Assembly (NCBI RefSeq): GCF_024320865.1
Contig: NZ_JANDBD010000008.1
Span: 1-64,000 of the forward strand
Direction: 5' to 3'
Origin: Mycolicibacterium arenosum
GTDB taxonomy: Bacteria > Actinomycetota > Actinomycetes > Mycobacteriales > Mycobacteriaceae
Length of the DNA: 64,000 nt
Position numbers and translations under genes: made by a program. The notes below the pieces were generated by a model. It searched no databases. It was not told the origin of the DNA and saw only the letters and a list, made by a program, of their open reading frames with translations. Every line of letters starts with the position of its first letter. Positions within the stretch are counted from its first letter, which is position 1. Shown in pieces: positions 1-8,850 of the stretch.

Positions 1-14
1 CATTACGGTGAACC

Positions 15-79
15 ACGAAGACCTCCGAGGTGAGTTGGTGCGTTCCTAGACAGCTCGCACTTCACCCGGAGGTCTTCGT
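15..79 (-). terminator. Long hairpin downstream of ftsY
   Basis: A 13-bp perfect inverted repeat (15-27 with 67-79, arm ACGAAGACCTCCG) encloses two further short stems, 29-33 with 62-66 and 38-42 with 56-60, so most of this 65-nt stretch can fold into one interrupted hairpin. It begins 46 bp past the ftsY stop. There is no clear T-run, so it may be a terminator, an mRNA 3'-end stabiliser or part of a structure shared with a gene outside the window. Confidence 0.5.
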
Positions 80-124
80 CTTGTCACCTCACCACGCCGT
101 CACCAACGTCCGTGGTCAGTACAC

Positions 125-1423
125 CTAGCCAAGCAGCGCATCGACGAACGCAGCGGGCTCGAACGGCGCCAGGTCATCCGGCCCCTCACCCAGTCCGACG
201 AGCTTCACCGGCACACCGAGTTCCTGTTGCACGCGAAAGACGATCCCGCCCTTGGCCGTTCCATCGAGCTTCGTGAGCACCACGCCGGTGATCTCCACGA
301 CCTCCGCGAAAACCCGCGCCTGCGGCAGGCTGTTCTGACCGATCGTGGCGTCGAGCACCAGCAACACCTCATCCACGTCCGCGCGCTTGCTGACGACGCG
401 CTTCACCTTGCCCAGCTCGTCCATCAGGCCGGTTTTGGTGTGCAGCCGACCCGCGGTGTCGATGACGACGACGTCGGCGCCGGAGGCGATGCCCTTGTCC
501 ACGGCGTCGAACGCGACGGATGCCGGGTCGGCGCCCTCTGGTCCGCGGACGACGTCGGCACCCACTCGCGAGGCCCAGCTCTGCAGCTGATCGGCGGCGG
601 CGGCGCGGAACGTGTCGGCCGCACCGAGGACGACGCGGCGGCCGTCGGCGACCAGCACGCGCGCCAGCTTGCCCACGGTGGTGGTCTTGCCGGTGCCGTT
701 CACCCCGACCACGAGCAGCACCGACGGCTTGTCGTCGTGCGGCAGCGCCTTGATCGAACGCTCCAGCCCCGGTTTCAGTTCGGCGATGAGGACGTCGCGC
801 AGCACCGTTCGGGCGTCGGCCTCGGTGCGCACGGTGCTGCTGGCCATGCCCGCCCTCAGCGCGCTGAGCACGGACTCCGTCACCACCGGACCGAGGTCGG
901 CGATCAGGAGCGTGTCCTCGATCTCCTCCCACGACGCCTCGTCGAGATCGCCGCCGCCCAGCAGGCCGAGCACGCTGCGACCGAGGGTGTTCTGCGACTT
1001 GGACAGCCGACCGCGCAGACGTTCCAGCCGTCCCGACGTCGGGGCGATCTCGTCGATCGCGGGCGTCGATGGTTCGAGTTCCGGTTCGACTACCGGTTCC
1101 GGCAGCGGTTCGGCTACCGGTTCCGGCACCGGTTCGGGTTCGACCGTCGGTTCGGGCAGTGCGACGTTGGAGATCGTCCGTTTCGGTGCGTCGCGCGGCA
1201 CCTCGGCGTCGTCCCCGACGGTGGGCAGCGTGGTGGACTGCGTGAAGCTGATGGTCGACGACGCGGTGTAACCACCCGACTTGTCGATCGGCGTCGCGGT
1301 GTCCGGCTTGGACAGGCTGATCTGCCGTTTCCGATATCGCACCAGCCCGACGACGAGCGCGGCGACAACGAGGACGGCGATGACCGCTACGGCGATCCAC
1401 ACACCTGCGGGAAGTTCGAGCAC
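125..1423 (-). CDS. ftsY: Signal recognition particle receptor FtsY
   Basis: GTPase that receives SRP-ribosome complexes at the cytoplasmic membrane for co-translational membrane-protein insertion. The 432-aa product has an N-terminal membrane segment (about 8-28), an acidic linker with Pro-Glu-Val repeats (about 90-120), an NG-type helical domain and the SRP GTPase core: GVNGTGKTTT (about 240-249), DTFRAAA, DTAGR and TKLDG. The start is GTG at 1423, which puts the hydrophobic helix at the very N-terminus, as in mycobacterial FtsY. It lies 30 bp downstream of smc on the same strand, the usual actinobacterial smc-ftsY order. The linker repeat is low complexity and may vary in length between strains. 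Confidence 0.97.
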   Translation of the reverse strand: MLELPAGVWIAVAVIAVLVVAALVVGLVRYRKRQISLSKPDTATPIDKSGGYTASSTISFTQSTTLPTVGDDAEVPRDAPKRTISNVALPEPTVEPEPVPEPVAEPLPEPVVEPELEPSTPAIDEIAPTSGRLERLRGRLSKSQNTLGRSVLGLLGGGDLDEASWEEIEDTLLIADLGPVVTESVLSALRAGMASSTVRTEADARTVLRDVLIAELKPGLERSIKALPHDDKPSVLLVVGVNGTGKTTTVGKLARVLVADGRRVVLGAADTFRAAAADQLQSWASRVGADVVRGPEGADPASVAFDAVDKGIASGADVVVIDTAGRLHTKTGLMDELGKVKRVVSKRADVDEVLLVLDATIGQNSLPQARVFAEVVEITGVVLTKLDGTAKGGIVFRVQQELGVPVKLVGLGEGPDDLAPFEPAAFVDALLG

Positions 1424-1453
1424 GCGGTCATTGTCTCAGGAGGAACGACTCGG

Positions 1454-4400
1454 CTAGTTGGCGGCCGACGCCACCGGCTCCTGCCCCGCCGGAACCTCCT
1501 GGCCCCGCATGCGCTGCGAGATGACCGTCGTGATGCCGTCGTCGCGCATCGTGACGCCGTACAGCGCGTCGGCGACCTCCATCGTCGGCTTCTGATGGGT
1601 GATGACGATCAGCTGGGAGCGCTCTCGAAGCTGCTCGAACAGACCGATGAGGCGACGCAGGTTCACGTCGTCGAGCGCGGCCTCCACCTCGTCCATCACG
1701 TAGAACGGCGAGGGGCGGGCCCGGAAGATCGCCACCAGCATGGCGACCGCCGTCAGCGACTTCTCGCCACCGGACAGCAGCGACAGCCGCTTGATCTTCT
1801 TACCCGGCGGCCGCGCCTCCACCTCGATGCCGGTGGTGAGCATGTCGTCGGGGTTGGTGAGCAGCAGCCTGCCCTCCCCGCCGGGGAACAGCTTGGAGAA
1901 CACCTGAGTGAACTCGCGCTCCACATCGGCGTACGCCTCGGCGAACACCTGCAGGATGCGGTCGTCGACATCGGCGATGACGTCGAGCAGGTCCTTGCGG
2001 GCGGCCTTGACGTCCTCGAGCTGTGTCGAGAGGAAGTTGTACCGCTCCTCGAGCGCGGCGAACTCCTCCAGCGCCAACGGGTTCACCCTGCCCAGCTCGT
2101 TGAGCTCGCGTTCGGCCTTCTTCGCGCGCCGCTCCTGCGTCGGCCGGTCGAAACGCAGCGGCGCGGGTGCGGTGACCTGTTCACCGCGCTCCCTGGCCTG
2201 CTCGTACTCGGCCATCTCGAGCTCAGTCGGCGGCAACTCGACGTCGGGGCCGTACTCGGCGATCAGGTCGGCGGCCGCCATGCCGAACTGTTCGAGCGCC
2301 TGCTGCTCGAGCTGCTCGATCCGCAGCGCCGCCTGCGCCTTGGCGACCTCGTCACGGTGCAGGGCGTCGGTGAGCGCGGTGATCCGCGTCGACAGTTCGT
2401 TGACCTCTTCACGGACCTTGGCGAGCGCCTCGGTGCGCGCCGTGCGCTCGGCGGACAGCTCGTCCCGGTTGCGCGAGGCCACGGCAACGGCTCCGGCCAG
2501 CCGTTCCGCGACGAGCCGGCCCCCCTCGGTGACCGCAGCGGCCACCGCGGCCGCATGCTCGCGGGCCTCCCTCGCGCGTTGGGCGCGCACTCGCGCCTCA
2601 CGCTCGGCGGCGGCGGCCCGGCGCAGCGAATCAGCCCGTCCGCGAACGGCATTCGCGCGCTCCTCGGCTGTACGCACGGCGAGGCGAGCCTCGATTTCGG
2701 CAGCGCGAGCGGTTTCGGCGGCCGACACGATCTCCTGGCGATCCTCCGGCTCGGCGTCGAACAGTGGTTCCTGCTGCGCGTTGTGCAGCCGGGTCTCAAG
2801 CGCGGTGAGCTCCTCGACGGTGCCCGTCCGATTGGCTTCGAGTTCGACGCGCTGCCGGACGAGCCGGTCGTACTCCTCATCGGCGGCGCGGGCGTCCTGG
2901 CCGAGGCGGCCCAGCTGTTCGTAGATCGACGAGATCGCGGCGTCCGACTCGTTCAGCGCGGCGAGCGCCTGCTCCGCCGCGTCGTGCCGAGCGGTCTGCT
3001 CGCTGAGCGCCCCCGAGAGGGCAGCACCCATCTCACTCACCTGGCGTTCCGCGGTGAGCAGCGCCGAGCGGGCCTTCTCGATCTCGGAGGTGATCTCGAG
3101 CGTGCTCGGTTTGCGATCGGAGCCGCCGTTGATCCAGCCGGATCCGACGAGGTCGCCGTCGACGGTGACGGCCCGGCACTGTCTGCGGGCCGACACCAGG
3201 TCCAGTGCGGCGGCCAGATCCCGGACCACCACCACGTCGTGCAGCAACGCGTCCATCGCACCGTGCAGCCGGTCGGGCATCTCGACGAGATCGAGCGCCC
3301 ACTCGGCGCCGTCGGGCAGCGAATCGCGTTGTGCCGCAGCCTTCTGCGGCCAGTCCCCGAGCACGATCGCAGCCCGGCCGCCATCGGCCGCCTTCAGCGC
3401 CGCCACCGCGGCTCGCGCGACGCCGAAGTCCTCGGCGGCCACCGCGTCCGCCGCCGACCCCAGCGCCGCCGCGATCGCCACCTCGTAGCCCGGCCGGACC
3501 CGCACCAGCTTCGCGACGGTGCCGAAAAGTCCTGTGCCGGTGTGGTTCTTCTGCAGCCAGGCCGCGCCGTCGCGGCGGTCCAGGCCGACTGCCAGCGCAT
3601 CGATGCGGGCGCGCATGGACGCCACCTGCCGCTCGGCATTACGCTCCCCCGCCTGGAGCTCGGCGACTCGCTCGTCGGCGAGACGAAGCGCGGCAACGGT
3701 CCGATCGTGATGCTCGTCGAGTCCGGCCTCGCCGGCGTCGAGCTCACCCACCCTGCCCTGCACGGTCTCGAATTCGGCGTGCGCCTGCTGCGCTCGGGCG
3801 GCGGCCTCCTCGATGGCCGCCGTCAGACGCGCGACGCCCTCGTCGATCGACTCGACGCGGGTTCGCATGGTGTCCACCTGGCCCGCCAACCGGGCGAGTC
3901 CCTCACGGCGGTCGGCCTCGGCGCGCACCGCCGCGAGGTGGGCCTGCTCGGCCTCCGCCGCCTGCTGTTCGCGCTCGGCGAGTTCGGCGCGCGTGGCCTC
4001 CTGGGTGGCCCGTGCGAACTCGAGTTCGGTGTGCAGTTCCTGCTCCCGCGCGGCCATCTCGTCGGCCTCGCGTTCCATCGCGTCGGGATCGGCACCGGGC
4101 GAGGTTTCGACCTCGACGTCGAGCAGCTGGGTGCGCTCGGAGGCGATGCGCACGGTCGCGCCGACTCGCTCGGCGAGCGCCGACAGCCGGAACCACGTCT
4201 GCTGCGCGGCTTCGGCGCGCCCGGACAGCCCCGTGACCGCCGACTCGTGCGCGGTGAGCTCGATGGCCGCCTCGTCCATCCGGGCGGCGAGTTCGTCGTG
4301 CTCGCGGCGCAGCGTGAACTCGGTCTGATTGGTGTTGTTGTACTCCGACTGCCTGGTCACCAGGTCGTCGGCCGCCAGCCGGAGGCGGGCGTCGCGCAGG

Positions 4401-5062
4401 TCCGCCTGGATGGTCGCGGCGCGGCGCGCCATCTCTGCCTGCCTGCCAAGCGGTTTGAGCTGGCGCCGCAGTTCGGTGGTGAGGTCGGTCAGACGGTTCA
4501 GGTTCGCCGACATCGAGTCGAGCTTGCGGACCGCCTTCTCCTTGCGCTTGCGGTGCTTGAGCACGCCCGCGGCCTCTTCGATGAACGCCCGTCGGTCCTC
4601 GGGGCGGGACTCCAGGATCTCCGAGAGCTTGCCCTGGCCGACGATGACGTGCATCTCCCGGCCGATGCCGGAGTCACTGAGCAGTTCCTGCACGTCCATC
4701 AAACGGCAACTGCTGCCGTTGATCTCGTATTCGCCTGCGCCGTCGCGGAACATCCGCCGCGTGATCGAGACCTCGGAGTACTCGATCGGCAGCGCGTTGT
4801 CGGAGTTGTCGATCGTCAGCGTCACCTCGGCGCGGCCGAGCGGCGCACGCGACGACGTGCCCGCGAAGATGACGTCCTCCATCTTGCCGCCGCGCAGGGT
4901 CTTGGCACCCTGCTCACCCATCACCCAGGTCAGGGCGTCGACGACGTTGGACTTGCCCGAGCCGTTGGGCCCGACCACACAGGTGATGCCCGGTTCGAAG
5001 CGCAGAGTCGTCGGCGAGGCGAAGGATTTGAAGCCCTTCAGCGTCAGACTCTTGAGGTGCAT
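1454..5062 (-). CDS. smc: Chromosome segregation protein SMC
   Basis: ATPase that, with ScpA and ScpB, organises and helps segregate the chromosome. The 1202-aa product has the full SMC layout: Walker A GPNGSGKS (31-38), long coiled coils rich in Ala, Glu and Arg on both sides of a central hinge (about 500-680, with VKLVRVRPGYEVAIAAALG), the ABC signature LSGGEKS (about 1096-1102) and Walker B FYVMDE (about 1118-1123). The length is normal for the family. A TANNNT hexamer (TAAGGT, 5076-5071) lies 8 nt before the ATG, so the transcript may be nearly leaderless. It sits between acyP and ftsY on one strand. Confidence 0.98.
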   Translation of the reverse strand: MHLKSLTLKGFKSFASPTTLRFEPGITCVVGPNGSGKSNVVDALTWVMGEQGAKTLRGGKMEDVIFAGTSSRAPLGRAEVTLTIDNSDNALPIEYSEVSITRRMFRDGAGEYEINGSSCRLMDVQELLSDSGIGREMHVIVGQGKLSEILESRPEDRRAFIEEAAGVLKHRKRKEKAVRKLDSMSANLNRLTDLTTELRRQLKPLGRQAEMARRAATIQADLRDARLRLAADDLVTRQSEYNNTNQTEFTLRREHDELAARMDEAAIELTAHESAVTGLSGRAEAAQQTWFRLSALAERVGATVRIASERTQLLDVEVETSPGADPDAMEREADEMAAREQELHTELEFARATQEATRAELAEREQQAAEAEQAHLAAVRAEADRREGLARLAGQVDTMRTRVESIDEGVARLTAAIEEAAARAQQAHAEFETVQGRVGELDAGEAGLDEHHDRTVAALRLADERVAELQAGERNAERQVASMRARIDALAVGLDRRDGAAWLQKNHTGTGLFGTVAKLVRVRPGYEVAIAAALGSAADAVAAEDFGVARAAVAALKAADGGRAAIVLGDWPQKAAAQRDSLPDGAEWALDLVEMPDRLHGAMDALLHDVVVVRDLAAALDLVSARRQCRAVTVDGDLVGSGWINGGSDRKPSTLEITSEIEKARSALLTAERQVSEMGAALSGALSEQTARHDAAEQALAALNESDAAISSIYEQLGRLGQDARAADEEYDRLVRQRVELEANRTGTVEELTALETRLHNAQQEPLFDAEPEDRQEIVSAAETARAAEIEARLAVRTAEERANAVRGRADSLRRAAAAEREARVRAQRAREAREHAAAVAAAVTEGGRLVAERLAGAVAVASRNRDELSAERTARTEALAKVREEVNELSTRITALTDALHRDEVAKAQAALRIEQLEQQALEQFGMAAADLIAEYGPDVELPPTELEMAEYEQARERGEQVTAPAPLRFDRPTQERRAKKAERELNELGRVNPLALEEFAALEERYNFLSTQLEDVKAARKDLLDVIADVDDRILQVFAEAYADVEREFTQVFSKLFPGGEGRLLLTNPDDMLTTGIEVEARPPGKKIKRLSLLSGGEKSLTAVAMLVAIFRARPSPFYVMDEVEAALDDVNLRRLIGLFEQLRERSQLIVITHQKPTMEVADALYGVTMRDDGITTVISQRMRGQEVPAGQEPVASAAN

Positions 5063-5100
5063 GGCGTGCCACCTTACCTTTCGCCACCTGCTGCCAGGCT

Positions 5101-5376
5101 CTACCTTTCGGCGAATCCGGTCATCGGTTCGCCGGCGTCGCTCCAGTCCTCGATGACCTTCTCGACCCGGCCGGGCGTGGCGTCGCTGCGCAGCAGGTCG
5201 AGCAGCTGTTCACACGCCTCCCGTGGGCCCTGTGCCAGGACGTGCACCCGGCCGTCGGGTTTGTTGGCGGCGAACCCGGTCAGGCCGAGCTCGAGCGCAC
5301 GCGCGCGCGTCCACCAGCGGAACCCGACGCCCTGCACGTGACCGTGCACCCACGCCGACAGCCGGACCTCAGCCAA
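5101..5376 (-). CDS. acyP: Acylphosphatase
   Basis: Small enzyme (91 aa) that hydrolyses the carboxyl-phosphate bond of acylphosphates. The family signature is present near the N-terminus: VHGHVQGVGFRWW, with the catalytic Arg in GVGFR, and the conserved Asn in GFAANKPDGRV. The start is TTG at 5376: only two sense codons lie upstream before an in-frame stop, and neither is ATG or GTG. The TTG lies inside the end of the OsmC gene (8-nt overlap), so translation is probably coupled to it. The smc gene follows 38 bp downstream. Confidence 0.93.
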   Translation of the reverse strand: MAEVRLSAWVHGHVQGVGFRWWTRARALELGLTGFAANKPDGRVHVLAQGPREACEQLLDLLRSDATPGRVEKVIEDWSDAGEPMTGFAER

Positions 5377-5779
5377 CGTCGGTCACCGTGAGGTTCACCT
5401 CGGTGCCCTCCTTGAGCGTCCGCCCGACGGTGCAGACCTTGTCGATGGAGCGGCGGACGATCGTCAGCAGCTTCACCTTGTCCTCGTCACTGAGCGCGCT
5501 GAGGTCGACCTCGAGGCGTTCGTCGAGGTGCGGGTAGACCTCGCGCTCCCGGTCCGCTGCGCCGGACACCTTGATCGTGGCCGAGTAGTCGTCGCCGAGA
5601 CGGCTGCGCAGCGAGTGATCGCTGGACATCCCGCTGCAGGCCGCGAGCGCGATCTTCATCAGCTCACCGGGTGTGAAGACACCGTCGACGTCCTCGGACC
5701 CGACGAGCACTTCGGCGCCCCTGGTGCTGCGGCCGGTGTAGCGGCGCACACCCGTGCGCTCCACCCAGAGTTCGGTCAT
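5369..5779 (-). CDS. OsmC/Ohr family protein
   Basis: 136-aa member of the OsmC family, thiol peroxidases acting on organic hydroperoxides. The core around FTPGELMKIALAACSGMSSDH contains one of the usual redox cysteines (ALAACSGM). The family's second Cys appears as KVCTVGRTLKEG near residue 115, so both halves of the peroxidatic pair are plausibly present. Its C-terminus overlaps acyP by 8 nt, and mutM lies 16 bp upstream on the same strand, matching the Rv2923c-Rv2924c order. I cannot tell from sequence whether it belongs to the OsmC or Ohr subtype. Confidence 0.88.
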   Translation of the reverse strand: MTELWVERTGVRRYTGRSTRGAEVLVGSEDVDGVFTPGELMKIALAACSGMSSDHSLRSRLGDDYSATIKVSGAADREREVYPHLDERLEVDLSALSDEDKVKLLTIVRRSIDKVCTVGRTLKEGTEVNLTVTDVG

Positions 5780-5795
5780 GTGTGCATTCCATTCG

Positions 5796-6662
5796 TTAGA
5801 CAGCGCGCGGGCGTGGTTGACGCGGCTTCGGTTGACACCGTGGACAAAAGAACGACGAGCGGTTCATGAACTTGTCGCGCCGCATGACCGCACCGCAGCG
5901 CCTGCACGGTTCCCCCTCACGGCCGTACGCGTCGAGTGAGCGGTCGAAGTATCCGGACTCGCCGTTGACGTTGACGTACAGGGAGTCGAACGAGGTGCCG
6001 CCCTGGCCGAGAGCGTCGGTCATCACGTCGGTCGCGTGGTCGAGGATGGACGTGAGCGTCGGCTTGGTGAGCGTTTCGGCGATTCGTGCTCCGTTGACCT
6101 TCGCCCGCCACAGCGATTCGTCGGCGTAGATGTTGCCGATGCCGGACACCACGGTCTGATCCAGCAGTTGCCGCTTGATCTCGGAGTGCTTGCCGCGCAA
6201 CACCTTCACCACGGCGGCACGGTCGAAGCGGGGGTCGAGGGGGTCGCGGGCGATGTGGGCGACCGGGGCGGGCACCTCGGTGCCGTCGACCGTGACCAGA
6301 TCGGTCAGCATCCAGCCGCCGAACGTGCGCTGGTCCACGAAGCTCATGGCGGTGCCGTCATCGAGAAGCGTTGCGATGCGCAGATGTTCGGACTTCTGGA
6401 TCGGACCGAGCAGCATCTGCCCGCTCATCCCGAGATGCACGACGAGCGCCTCGCCGTCGTCGACGGTGAGCCACAGGTACTTCCCGCGGCGGCCGGTCCC
6501 GGTGATCCGGCTGTCGAGTAGGCGCGCGGTGAGATCGGCCGCACCCGCCTCGTGCCTGCGCACCGCCCGCGGATGGTGCACCCGCACCGCGCTGATGGTG
6601 CGGCCGACGACGTGGCGGTCCAATCCCCGGCGCACGACCTCGACCTCGGGAAGTTCGGGCAT
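5796..6662 (-). CDS. mutM: Formamidopyrimidine-DNA glycosylase
   Basis: Bifunctional DNA glycosylase/AP lyase that removes 8-oxoguanine and other oxidised purines. The 288-aa protein begins MPELPEVEVVRRGL, so the catalytic Pro2 and Glu3 follow directly after the initiator Met and fix the start. A conserved Lys is in GRRGKYLWL, and the C-terminal zinc finger is intact (CRRCGAVM and FFCPRC). It lies 6 nt downstream of rnc and belongs to the same minus-strand run. MutT1, encoded at 31.2 kb, deals with the same damage in the nucleotide pool. Confidence 0.97.
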   Translation of the reverse strand: MPELPEVEVVRRGLDRHVVGRTISAVRVHHPRAVRRHEAGAADLTARLLDSRITGTGRRGKYLWLTVDDGEALVVHLGMSGQMLLGPIQKSEHLRIATLLDDGTAMSFVDQRTFGGWMLTDLVTVDGTEVPAPVAHIARDPLDPRFDRAAVVKVLRGKHSEIKRQLLDQTVVSGIGNIYADESLWRAKVNGARIAETLTKPTLTSILDHATDVMTDALGQGGTSFDSLYVNVNGESGYFDRSLDAYGREGEPCRRCGAVMRRDKFMNRSSFFCPRCQPKPRQPRPRAV

Positions 6663-6668
6663 CGGGCG

Positions 6669-7376
6669 TCAGGACTCCACGTCGGGCATGGCGTCCAGAG
6701 CGGCGTACGCGGCGGCGGCAGCCCCCTGTTCGGCCTCTTTCTTGGTGCGGCCGGTGCCTTCGCCGTAGTCGACGCCGTTGACCACCGCGCGGGCCGTGAA
6801 CTCCTTATCGTGTTCGGGCCCAGTGGAACTGACGGCGTACGACGGCACGCCGAGTCGCCTCGCGGCGGCGAGTTCCTGCAGGCTGGTCTTCCAGTCCAGG
6901 CCCGCTCCCAGCGCCGCGGCGGTGTGCAGGAGGTCGCTGAACAGCGTGATGATGACCTCGCGTGCGACCTCGTGGCCGTGCTGGACGTACGTCGCGCCGA
7001 GCAGCGATTCGAGCCCGTCGGCGAGCAGGTTGGCCTTCTGCGATCCTCCGCTGGCGACTTCGCCGCGACCGAGCAGCAGGTACGCGCCCAGCCCGTCGCC
7101 GGCCATGCCGCGTGCGATCTGCGCGAGGGCCTGCGTGTTGACGACGGCCGATTTCAACTTGGCCAGTTCGCCCTCGCTGCGGTCCGGGTACTTGTCGTAG
7201 ATCTCTGCGGTGATCACCAGGCCGAGCACGGCGTCGCCGAGGAACTCGAGCCGCTCGTTAGTGGGTAGCCCGCCGTTCTCGTAGGCGTAGCTGCGGTGCG
7301 TGAGCGCGACCGTCAGCAGTTCGTCGGGCAGCACCACGCCCAGCGCCGCGAGCAGCGGGCCCCGATCCTGTGTCAT
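6669..7376 (-). CDS. rnc: Ribonuclease III
   Basis: Double-strand-specific endoribonuclease that processes rRNA precursors and structured mRNAs. The 235-aa product contains the RNase III signature NERLEFLGDAVLG (about 40-52), the second acidic cluster LLADGLESLLGA and a C-terminal double-stranded RNA-binding domain (from about DWKTSLQELAAARRLG to the end). I place the start at ATG 7376: it overlaps the stop of the upstream DUF177 gene as ATGA and gives the normal N-terminus, whereas a longer reading adds an unrelated basic extension. Confidence 0.96.
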   Translation of the reverse strand: MTQDRGPLLAALGVVLPDELLTVALTHRSYAYENGGLPTNERLEFLGDAVLGLVITAEIYDKYPDRSEGELAKLKSAVVNTQALAQIARGMAGDGLGAYLLLGRGEVASGGSQKANLLADGLESLLGATYVQHGHEVAREVIITLFSDLLHTAAALGAGLDWKTSLQELAAARRLGVPSYAVSSTGPEHDKEFTARAVVNGVDYGEGTGRTKKEAEQGAAAAAYAALDAMPDVES

Positions 7377-7939
7377 TCGGCGTCCTCCGGCGGCCGCATC
7401 GACGCGAGCTTGGCCCAGCGCGGATCGATCTTGTCGTGGTGGTGGTCCGCGCCGGCGGTCGCCAGCGGCGTCCCGCAGTCCGGGCACAGCCCCGGACAGT
7501 CCTCAGTGCACAGCGGCGAGAACGGCAGCAGGAGGCCGACGGCGTCGACGATCGTCTGCTCGAGGTCGATGGTGTCGTCGACGACGTGGCCGACCTCGTC
7601 GTCCTCCGTGGTGGCCGCGGTCTCACTGCCGGGGTACGCGAACAGTTCGGTGATGTCGATCTCGAGGTCGGACTCGATGGGCGTGAGGCACCGCGAGCAC
7701 TCCCCCTCCGTGGGCGCCGACACCGTGCCGGTGACCAGCACACCCTCCGACACCGACTGGAGGGTGAGGTCCAGCTCGAGCGGTGCCCCCTCGGCGATGC
7801 CGATGACCTCGACGCCCATCCGCCGGGGCGCGGGCACCGTTTCCTGCAGCGTGTTCATCGAACCCGGCCGCCGCCCCAAGCGGGCGATGTCGATCACGAG
7901 GGGCGATCGAGGGCCGCGCTGTGCACCGGGTTTCGCCAT
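7373..7939 (-). CDS. YceD/DUF177 family protein
   Basis: 188-aa protein of the DUF177 (YceD) family, which is linked to 23S rRNA or L32 metabolism in other bacteria and plants. It shows the typical Cys pairs, GECSRCLTPIE in the middle and CTEDCPGLCPDCGTPL near the C-terminus, likely to bind zinc. The start is ATG at 7939 (MAKPGAQRGPRSP); a longer frame would translate a repeat element at 7954-7992. It is translationally coupled to rnc through an ATGA overlap, matching Rv2926c-Rv2925c. In many bacteria rpmF follows this gene; here rnc does. Confidence 0.9.
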   Translation of the reverse strand: MAKPGAQRGPRSPLVIDIARLGRRPGSMNTLQETVPAPRRMGVEVIGIAEGAPLELDLTLQSVSEGVLVTGTVSAPTEGECSRCLTPIESDLEIDITELFAYPGSETAATTEDDEVGHVVDDTIDLEQTIVDAVGLLLPFSPLCTEDCPGLCPDCGTPLATAGADHHHDKIDPRWAKLASMRPPEDAE

Positions 7940-7953
7940 GGCGCCAAGAATAT

Positions 7954-7992
7954 CCCCGAGTCGCTTCGCTCCTGCCCGCCGTACCGACGACC
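7954..7992 (-). repeat. Short dispersed repeat, copy 1
   Basis: The 21-nt core at 7961-7981 is identical to 9919-9939, and the flanks match almost completely over about 38 nt (ACCGACGACC follows in both). It lies 15 nt upstream of the DUF177 start, in the spacer after sepIVA. Related but more diverged copies occur at 22264-22281 and 55799-55884. On the minus strand it contains an AGGAG. Confidence 0.75.
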
Positions 7993-8004
7993 GGCGACTG
8001 ACGA

Positions 8005-8034
8005 ACCCGTCAGGCGCTAACCCATCAGGCGCTA
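8005..8034. repeat. Two-copy 15-bp tandem repeat
   Basis: ACCCGTCAGGCGCTA (8005-8019) is followed directly by ACCCATCAGGCGCTA (8020-8034), with one mismatch. The second copy supplies the sepIVA stop codon (TAG, 8034-8032). It is probably a local slippage duplication at the gene end. Confidence 0.8.
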
Positions 8035-8769
8035 ACGCTGGGCGTAGTCGTGTGTGCCCGCCGCCGTACGCAGCTGATGCCGACCGCGGCCGACCGAGCG
8101 CAGCGTGCCGTTGAGGTAATCCTCGAATTCGGCGAGCTTGCTGTCGACGTAGATGTCGCATTCCCCGCGAAGGCGATCCGCCTCGGCGTGGGCGGCGTCG
8201 ATGAGTCGGGTCGCCTCGTTCGTCGCCGTCTGCACGATCTCGGTCTGGGACACCAGGCGCTGCTGCTCCTTGATGCCCTCCTGAACGGCCTTCTCGTAGG
8301 CGAGGTTTCCGCTCTCGATGAGCCGATCCGCCTCCGCCTTGGCCCGCCCGGTGCTGGATTCGTACTCGCGCTTCGCGGTGGCGGCGATGCGGCTGGCCTC
8401 GTCACGCGCCTCGCCGACCATGCGTTCGCTGTGCTGGCGCGCCTCGGCGACCATCCGGTCCGCCTGCCCCTTGGCCTCGGACAGGATGCGGTCGGCTTCC
8501 GTCCGGGAGTGGTTGAGCAGCGAATCCGCCTCCGCAGTGGCGTTACCCACCATGGTGTCGGCGTGCTCCTTGGCGTCGCGCAGCATGCCGTCGCGCGCGT
8601 CGAGCACGTCCTGGGCGTCGTCGAGTTCGCCGGGGATGGCGTCCTTGATGTCGTCGATCAGTTCGAGCACGTCGCCGCGCGGCACCATGCAGCCCGCGGT
8701 CATCGGCACACCGCGGGCCTCTTCCACGATCGCGCCGAGCTCGTCGAGCGCCTCAAATACTCGGTACAC
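8032..8769 (-). CDS. sepIVA: Cell-division coiled-coil protein SepIVA
   Basis: 245-aa DivIVA-like coiled-coil protein matching the Rv2927c/SepIVA family, a septation factor required for mycobacterial division. The N-terminus (MYRVFEALDELGAIVEEARG) precedes a small globular part and then long heptad-rich coiled coil with repeated EADR, EAR and EASR segments (about 65-215). The start is GTG at 8769, with GGAGGG 7 nt upstream. In M. tuberculosis the region next to this gene carries the PDIM lipid locus; here coaD follows after 81 bp. It is distinct from Wag31, the main DivIVA. Confidence 0.9.
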   Translation of the reverse strand: MYRVFEALDELGAIVEEARGVPMTAGCMVPRGDVLELIDDIKDAIPGELDDAQDVLDARDGMLRDAKEHADTMVGNATAEADSLLNHSRTEADRILSEAKGQADRMVAEARQHSERMVGEARDEASRIAATAKREYESSTGRAKAEADRLIESGNLAYEKAVQEGIKEQQRLVSQTEIVQTATNEATRLIDAAHAEADRLRGECDIYVDSKLAEFEDYLNGTLRSVGRGRHQLRTAAGTHDYAQR

Positions 8770-8850
8770 GGCAACACCCTCCAGGTCTGGTCGTTGGTAC
8801 CAGTGTGCCTGGTGTTACTCGTGTGACTGATGTGCCACGCCGGTGTGTCG

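Noticed and set aside
227..5341. A very long open frame on the plus strand, antisense to ftsY and smc
   Set aside because: It has no recognisable domain, its composition is that of a GC-rich antisense frame, and it spans two clear genes with conserved motifs on the other strand.
5101..5382. A longer acylphosphatase N-terminus
   Set aside because: Only two sense codons lie upstream of the TTG before an in-frame stop, and neither is a start.
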